Below, one piece after another: positions 6,003 to 10,594 of a stretch of 10,594 nucleotides of DNA (positions are counted from its first letter, which is position 1; every line of letters starts with the position of its first letter). This stretch comes from UBA6136 sp964344495 (lineage in GTDB: Bacteria > Pseudomonadota > Gammaproteobacteria > Methylococcales > Methylococcaceae). The notes under the pieces were generated by a model, which saw only the letters and a list, made by a program, of their open reading frames with translations, was not told the origin of the DNA and did not search any database. The stretch is taken from positions 1 through 10,594 of the forward strand of contig CAYFNI010000079.1 in the NCBI GenBank assembly GCA_964344495.1. Direction: 5' to 3'. Position numbers and translations under genes: made by a program.

Positions 6003-7649
6003 TCATGAGCTACAGGACAGCATCGAACAACCCGCCCGGTTACGCGCCCAGTCCGGTCGCTTGCGGGCAAAATGTTCGCGTCCGGGCTGGTCGTCATAAG
6101 GGTGTCGGAGAACCTCCAGCAATTCGATGATGCGTGCCGGATCGCCCTGTTCGGCCCGATCAATGGCCTCTTGCGCCATATAGTTTCGCAGCACGAAGAG
6201 CGGATTGGTGCTCCGCATCCGCGACTGGCGTTCGCTGTCGGTTGCCGGATCGGCCTGCACCCGCTCCAGATAGCGATGCAGCCAACGGACCAGCGCGACA
6301 CGGTGCTCGGCAGGGAACTCGGGCTGATACCAGGCTGTCTCCAGGGGCGCCAACAATTGCGCTTCATCGGCCGTGGCCAGCGACGGGGTGATCAGCGCCA
6401 GATTGCGGAAAAACAGCGTCATGTCCGTCTCGACCGCTGCCAGCAGGTCCAGCAGTTCGTCGACCAGTACCGCATCCCGGGCCGGGTCGAAGGCCGACAG
6501 GCCCAGCTTGGCCGCCATCATCCGTTGCCAGCCCTGTTCGAACTCTGACACATAGCGGTTCAGGCCGCGTTCCAGCCAGCCCGTGTTTTCGATCAGTGGA
6601 TACAAGGCGTTGGCCAGCCGCACCAGATTCCAGTAGGCAATTTGCGGCTGATGACCGAACCGGTAGCGGCGTCCGCCGGCATCGGTGGTGTTGGGGGTCC
6701 AGTCAGGATCGTACGGCTCAAGCCAGCCATAGGGGCCATAGTCGATGGTCAATCCGAGAATCGACATGTTGTCCGTGTTCATCACGCCATGCACAAACCC
6801 GACCCGCTGCCAGTGGACGATCAGCGTCGCCGTGCGCTGGCAGATGTCCTCGAACCAGTCGGCATAAGTGGCGGGACCGGGCGCCGCGTCGAGGTGTGGA
6901 AAATCGGTGCGCAGCGTAAAGTCAGCCAACCGCCGCAACAGGTCGAGTTCACCCCGGGCAGCGAACAGTTCAAAGTGCCCGAAGCGGGTGAACGAGGGCG
7001 CGACCCGGCAGACGACGGCTCCGGGCTCGGGTCGGGGGTGGCCATCATAGAACATATCGCGGATCACACTCTGGCCGGTGGTGATCAGGCTCAACGCGCG
7101 GGTGGTGGGAATGCCCAGATGGTGCATTGCTTCGCTGCAGAGGAACTCGCGGACCGAAGATCGCAGGACCGCCCGTCCATCCGCCGAGCGCGAATAGGGC
7201 GTCAGGCCGGCGCCTTTGAGTTGCAGGGTCCGATATTCACCGTCGAGCCCCCGTGTCTCGCCGAGATTGATTGCACGGCCATCGCCCAGTTGGCCGGCCC
7301 AGTGTCCGAACTGGTGGCCACCATAACAGCTGGCATGCGGGGCCATGCCGGGTAACAGGCGATTGCCGGCCAGGACTTCGGTGAACAGCGGATCCCGGTA
7401 GGCATCCGCTGCCAGTCCCAGATCGGCGGCGACCTCCGGTGAATGCGCCAGCAGTTGGGGCGCGGGTGCCGGGCTTGGCGTGACCCACGAATAACCGGCC
7501 CCCGGCACCTGACGGGGGTAATTGCCGGTGTCGGGATCAGCCGGGAGCGCATCGGTGAAGCGGCTGCCGAAGGCCAGTTGGTCGAAGCGAAGACGGGCGG
7601 TGTGCATACCGCCTGTGAGTCCGGCCGGGCGCGGAGGTTCCCCGGACAT
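6003..7649 (-). CDS. selO: Protein adenylyltransferase SelO (YdiU), 548 aa
   Basis: A pseudokinase-fold enzyme that transfers AMP from ATP to Ser, Thr or Tyr of target proteins, linked in E. coli to oxidative-stress responses. Diagnostic motifs are ASCYGGHQFGHWAGQLGDGRA (106-126), LQLKGAGLTPYSR (142-154, with the nucleotide-binding Lys145), GRAVLRSSVREFLCSEAM (158-175), the active-site HGVMNTDNMSILGLTIDYGPYG (287-308, with D293, N294 and D303) and NPLFVLRNY (482-490). It ends LSCSS; Cys546 stands where animal SelO proteins have selenocysteine. Length is slightly above the bacterial norm because of a short N-terminal extension; Met15 at 7607 is an alternative start. The ATG overlaps the murF stop by one base (TGATG), so translation is probably coupled to murF. 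Confidence 0.96.
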   Translation of the reverse strand: MSGEPPRPAGLTGGMHTARLRFDQLAFGSRFTDALPADPDTGNYPRQVPGAGYSWVTPSPAPAPQLLAHSPEVAADLGLAADAYRDPLFTEVLAGNRLLPGMAPHASCYGGHQFGHWAGQLGDGRAINLGETRGLDGEYRTLQLKGAGLTPYSRSADGRAVLRSSVREFLCSEAMHHLGIPTTRALSLITTGQSVIRDMFYDGHPRPEPGAVVCRVAPSFTRFGHFELFAARGELDLLRRLADFTLRTDFPHLDAAPGPATYADWFEDICQRTATLIVHWQRVGFVHGVMNTDNMSILGLTIDYGPYGWLEPYDPDWTPNTTDAGGRRYRFGHQPQIAYWNLVRLANALYPLIENTGWLERGLNRYVSEFEQGWQRMMAAKLGLSAFDPARDAVLVDELLDLLAAVETDMTLFFRNLALITPSLATADEAQLLAPLETAWYQPEFPAEHRVALVRWLHRYLERVQADPATDSERQSRMRSTNPLFVLRNYMAQEAIDRAEQGDPARIIELLEVLRHPYDDQPGREHFARKRPDWARNRAGCSMLSCSS

Positions 7650-9062
7650 CAGCCGGATTGCGTTTCATCCACGGCCAGCGCCTGAACGACGCGCTCCATT
7701 TTCATGAAGCGGGAGCCCTTGACCAGCACCGTAGTGCCGGCCACCGCCCCAGCGCGGGCCTGACCGATCAGGGCTTCAATGTCGTCAAAATGCCGCCCGC
7801 TCTGGCCATCGTGGTCGTTGTAGGCGCTGACCGCGGCGCGGGTCAATTCCCCCAGCGCCAGCAGCCCCTCGACACCGCGCTCGCGGGCGTAGTGGCCAAT
7901 TTCGGCATGGAATTCGGGGCCCTGCGCACCGACTTCACCCATGTCGCCCAGCACCAGGATGCCCGGCCCCGACTGGCTGGCCAGCAGGTCGATGGCGGCC
8001 CGGACCGAATCGGGATTGGCGTTATAGGTATCGTCGATCAGGGTGGCACCGTGGGCGGTCCGGCGGATGACCCCGCGGCCGGCTACCGGCGTGAAGGCTT
8101 CAAGGCCGCGGCCGATAACCTCCGGCGCCAGTCCGGCCGCGAGGGCGGCCGTGGCTGCTGCTGCCGCATTATGTGCGTTGTGGGCGCCCGCCAGTTTCAG
8201 GCGCAGGTTCAACGGCCCTGCCGGGGTCTGGAGCTCTAGCGCGATCCCGCCGGCGACCGTGGTAAACGACGCCTGAACGGCGGCTGCCTGCCGGAAGCCG
8301 AAGTCCAGTATGCGGCGCGTTCCGGCCAGTTCGCGCCAGATCGGTGCGCAGGGGTCATCGGCCGGGAAGACAGCAATGCCATCCGCAGGCAGGGCGCTGA
8401 TGGAGGCGCCGTTCTCATGCGCGGTTGCCTCGACGGTGCCCATGAATTCCTGGTGCTCGCGCTGGGCATTGTTCACCAGCGCCACCGTCGGCTGGGCCAG
8501 ACGGGCCAGATAGGCGATCTCGCCGGGATGATTCATCCCCAGCTCCACCACGGCATAGCGGTGCTCAGGCAACAGGCGGAACAGGGTCAACGGCAGACCG
8601 ATGTCGTTGTTGAGGTTGCCCCGCGTGGCCAGCCGACCGTCCTCGCCGGCGGCTGTTGCAAGGATCTTGGCCAGCATCTGCGTGACGGTGGTCTTGCCGT
8701 TGCTGCCGGCTGGCGTGCCCGTCCGTTGCTGCCCCTGATNNNNNNNNNNCCGCGATCAGGGGCAGCAGCTGACGGGCACGCCAGCCGGCAGCGGCCAGCC
8801 CCAGGGCCAGCCGGGTATCGGGCACCACGAGTTGGGGGGTGTCGAGAGCCAGCGGCCGGTCGACGACCAGCGCGAGGGCGCCGCCGGTAACGGCCTGATC
8901 AGCAAAATCATGGGCGTCGAAACGCTCGCCCTTGAGGGCGAAGAACAGGCAGCGGGGGGGCAGGGACCGGGTGTCGGTGCTGACCTGGGTAAAGCCCAGA
9001 TCGGCGTCGCCCAGAAGTCTGGCGCCGGGAATCAGCGTGGCAAGTTCGCCCAATGTCATCAT
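7649..9062 (-). CDS. murF: MurF, UDP-MurNAc-tripeptide:D-Ala-D-Ala ligase (split by an assembly gap)
   Basis: A cytoplasmic ATP-dependent ligase adding D-Ala-D-Ala to the UDP-MurNAc-tripeptide. The N-terminal piece (9062-8750, 104 residues) has STDTR (28-32), FFALKGERFDAHDF and LAAAGWRARQLLPLIA. The C-terminal piece, in a different frame relative to it, has the P-loop GSNGKTT (8707-8687), TRGNLNNDIG, VELGMNHPGEIA, VNNAQREHQEFMGT, LAGAHNAHN and IDDTYNANPDSVRAA. Ten Ns (8740-8749) and an inverted copy of the preceding codons stand where the family has two residues (usually VT) before GSNGKTT. Counting 104 + 2 + 352 gives about 458 residues, a normal MurF, so the gene is probably intact in the organism. 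AGGA (9073-9070) lies 7 nt before the first ATG; a second ATG follows directly. It lies between sua5 and selO, not in a murE-mraY cluster. As written in this window the reading frame is broken. Confidence 0.93.
8702..8792. repeat. 38-bp inverted repeat flanking the N gap, probable fold-back artefact
   Basis: Positions 8702-8739 are the reverse complement of 8755-8792 at 36 of 38 bases, with 5 known bases and the 10 Ns between them. The right arm is genuine murF coding sequence (AAGWRARQLLPLI). The left arm interrupts the expected run into GSNGKTT and encodes nothing MurF-like. The join occurs at a shared CCGGCAGC, as expected of a chimeric or fold-back read end. Confidence 0.85.
8740..8749. 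other. Assembly gap, 10 Ns
   Basis: Ten consecutive Ns inside murF. A round number such as 10 is typical of a scaffolder's placeholder, so the true distance is not given by it. MurF length suggests that essentially nothing is missing here and that the flanking left arm is extra. Confidence 0.98.
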
Positions 9063-9110
9063 GGCGGTGTCCTGTGTCAGCGGTAGCGGGCAGCCGGATG
9101 GCCGACCGGA

Positions 9111-10082
9111 TCAGCGGGTGGAGTCGTGGCTGGCGCGCCCCAGCCGGTCATTGACCGCCCGCCAGGGTTCGTCAACCGGTGGTTGTTCGGCGATGATCAC
9201 GTCGAAGCCGGCGTGGTCCAGAGCGCGCAGGGTCGCATACAACGCATGACCGTAGGCGTCCGCATCGGATGGCATCGGCTGCACGTGAAGGGCGGCGGAA
9301 CGGGGACCGGTCCACGGGGTGCGGGTCATCAACGCAAGTCGCTGTCCGCGTTGCAGCCGCTCCATGATCAGACCGTCGAGGCGTTCGACCGGGTAGACCA
9401 GCAAGGGCGTGACAGGGGCATAGTGCGAAGCCAGCAAGCCCGGGGCGCGGATGTCGGGGGCCGGGCCGGCCTCCGCGATTGGCTGACCGATGACGCTCTC
9501 CAGTGCGGCTCTGGCAATGGCGCCGGGTCGCAGCAAGACCGGCTGCTCGCCGACCAGGCTGAGGATGGTCGACTCGAGGCCGACGCGGCAGTCACCGCCC
9601 TCCAGGATCAGGTCGGGTGCGTCACCCAGCTCTTCCAGCACATGCGTAGCGCGGGTCGGGCTGATGCGGCCGAAGCGGTTTGCCGAGGGCGCGGCCACAC
9701 CGCCGCCGAAGGCACGCAGCAGGGCCAGTGCCACCGGATGATCCGGCACTCTGAGGCCGATGCTGTCCTGCCCGCCGGTTACTTCCAGTGGTGCCTGCCC
9801 CCGTTGAAGGATCAGCGTCAGCGGGCCGGGCCAGAAGTGCGCCGCCAGTCGTTCGGCCGCCGCCGGAATGGCGCGCGCCCAGTCCATCATCATGGCGGCT
9901 TCGCCGAGGTGCACGATCAGCGGGTGATCGGCCGGCCGGCCCTTCAGGGTGAAGACACGCCGCACGGCCGCCGGCTGACGGGCATCCGCGCCAAGGCCGT
10001 ACACCGTTTCGGTCGGAAACGCGACCACACCGCCGGCACGGAGTCGGTGGGCGGCGGCTTCGATATCGTCGGAAATCGGCAT
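9111..10082 (-). CDS. tsaC: L-threonylcarbamoyladenylate synthase (Sua5/TsaC type), 323 aa
   Basis: It makes threonylcarbamoyl-AMP from threonine, bicarbonate and ATP, the first step of the t6A modification at position 37 of ANN-decoding tRNAs. The YrdC-like domain fills about residues 5-190: GGVVAFPTETVYGLGADA (17-34), FTLKGRPADHPLIVHL (44-59), WPGPLTL (84-90), GLRVPDHP (109-116), APSANRFGRISPT (131-143), GLESTIL (168-174) and LLRPGAI (183-189). The linker APGLLASHYAP (213-223) and a C-terminal Sua5 domain of about 100 residues make it the long two-domain Sua5 form, not the short E. coli TsaC. It starts 14 nt after the gloA stop without a clear Shine-Dalgarno and ends 48 nt before murF. Some annotators would name it sua5 or tsaC2. 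Confidence 0.95.
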   Translation of the reverse strand: MPISDDIEAAAHRLRAGGVVAFPTETVYGLGADARQPAAVRRVFTLKGRPADHPLIVHLGEAAMMMDWARAIPAAAERLAAHFWPGPLTLILQRGQAPLEVTGGQDSIGLRVPDHPVALALLRAFGGGVAAPSANRFGRISPTRATHVLEELGDAPDLILEGGDCRVGLESTILSLVGEQPVLLRPGAIARAALESVIGQPIAEAGPAPDIRAPGLLASHYAPVTPLLVYPVERLDGLIMERLQRGQRLALMTRTPWTGPRSAALHVQPMPSDADAYGHALYATLRALDHAGFDVIIAEQPPVDEPWRAVNDRLGRASHDSTR

Positions 10083-10096
10083 GCTTGGGCGGGTGG

Positions 10097-10492
10097 TCAG
10101 TGCGGGCCGGTGCCCTTCTGGATGAATTCTATTTTATAGCCGTCAGGGTCAGCGACAAAGGCGATGACCGTGCTGCCGTGCTTCATCGGACCGGCCGGAC
10201 GGATGACGTTGCCGCCGCGCTGCAGGACTCGCTCGCAGGTCAGGTAGGCGTCATCGACCTCGATGGCCACATGGCCGAAACCGGTGCCGAGTTCATAGTG
10301 ATCGGTGTCCCAGTTATGGGTCAGCTCGATGACAGCACCGTCCTGTTCATCCTGATAGCCGACGAAGGCCAGCGTGAACTGGCCCTCGGGGTAGTCCTGC
10401 CGGCGCAGCAGTCGCATGCCGAGCACCTCGGTGTAAAAAGCGATTGAGCGATCCAGGTCGCCGACACGGAGCATGGTATGAAGGATTCGCAT
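10097..10492 (-). CDS. gloA: Lactoylglutathione lyase (glyoxalase I), 131 aa
   Basis: It converts the hemithioacetal of methylglyoxal and glutathione to S-lactoylglutathione in the cytoplasm, detoxifying methylglyoxal. Two betaalphabetabetabeta modules are visible: MRILHTMLRVGDLDRSIAFYTEVLGM at the start and TGFGHVAIEVDD (70-81) opening the second. The four metal ligands His5, Glu56 (VIELTHNW), His74 and Glu122 (KIEF) fall at the same numbers as in E. coli GloA, pointing to the Ni2+-dependent short type. DPDGYKIEFIQ (115-125) is the family signature. GGAGA (10505-10501) lies 8 nt before the ATG. The frame stays open upstream to the window edge, but family length and this ribosome binding site support the chosen start. 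The 102-nt GC-rich leader to the window's right edge shows no promoter I can defend. It is the first gene of the leftward series that continues into sua5. Confidence 0.96.
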   Translation of the reverse strand: MRILHTMLRVGDLDRSIAFYTEVLGMRLLRRQDYPEGQFTLAFVGYQDEQDGAVIELTHNWDTDHYELGTGFGHVAIEVDDAYLTCERVLQRGGNVIRPAGPMKHGSTVIAFVADPDGYKIEFIQKGTGPH

Positions 10493-10594
10493 GGTACTGT
10501 TCTCCGAAGGGTGGGGGAGGCGGCGGGCGTCCCGTCGGTGCAGGGGCCGAACCGCTCGGGGCGGGCGGCTTCCCGCGGCGTTTGAATGATGCTG

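Noticed and set aside
7649..9062. murF as a true pseudogene or as two separate genes
   Set aside because: The frame break coincides with an N gap and an inverted copy of adjacent sequence, and the halves sum to normal family length with all motifs intact.
9126..10139. 337-codon open frame on the plus strand opposite sua5
   Set aside because: It lies antisense to a fully recognisable Sua5 and has a mirror-type composition typical of shadows in GC-rich DNA. The same applies to plus-strand frames at 4313-4906, 4955-5812, 6642-7355 and 7658-8239.
10586..10594. ATGATGCTG on the plus strand at the right edge as the start of a divergent gene
   Set aside because: Only three codons are visible and no ribosome binding site precedes them, so it cannot be supported.

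Overview
This is a GC-rich bacterial window in which every convincing protein gene lies on the minus strand, so it reads from right to left. The protein families suggest a proteobacterium, probably a gammaproteobacterium: a Ni-type glyoxalase I with the E. coli-like ligand spacing, a SelO ending in SCSS, and a two-domain Sua5. The species cannot be named from the sequence. A run of 10 Ns shows that this is a draft scaffold, possibly from a metagenome.

Right-hand block (10492 to 2882): gloA (glyoxalase I), sua5/tsaC (threonylcarbamoyl-AMP synthase for tRNA t6A), murF (last cytoplasmic ligase of the peptidoglycan precursor), selO (protein AMPylase), xfp (phosphoketolase) and a histidine-phosphatase gene. 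Gaps are 14, 48, -1 (TGATG overlap), 64 and 30 nt, which fits one or a few co-transcribed units. The products do not form one pathway: methylglyoxal detoxification, tRNA modification, wall synthesis, redox-linked AMPylation and a carbon-saving phosphoketolase shunt. murF here is not next to murE or mraY, its usual dcw partners. The Ns fall inside murF just before its P-loop and are flanked by a 38-bp near-perfect inverted repeat. The two halves add up to a normal MurF if the inverted copy is removed, so I read this as an assembly fold-back, not a broken gene.

Middle (2881 to 2272): a 233-nt spacer with a tandem near-duplication and a 7-bp inverted repeat, a 72-codon orphan gene with a good ribosome binding site, and a 158-nt spacer.

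Left-hand block (2271 to 286): a secreted protein with an RsiV/DUF3298-type domain, followed 6 nt later by a 316-residue protein of unknown function with histidine/acidic motifs (HDLEH, DMNTHPAH). The pair looks translationally coupled.

Left edge (285 to 1): AT-richer non-coding DNA with the best candidate for something undescribed. On the minus strand it contains a possible promoter overlapped by a dyad, two nested hairpins, a 13-nt pure pyrimidine tract complementary to Shine-Dalgarno sequences, and a strong intrinsic terminator ending in seven Ts. This is the layout of a small regulatory RNA of roughly 130 nt, though it could also be the long 3' UTR of the upstream gene.
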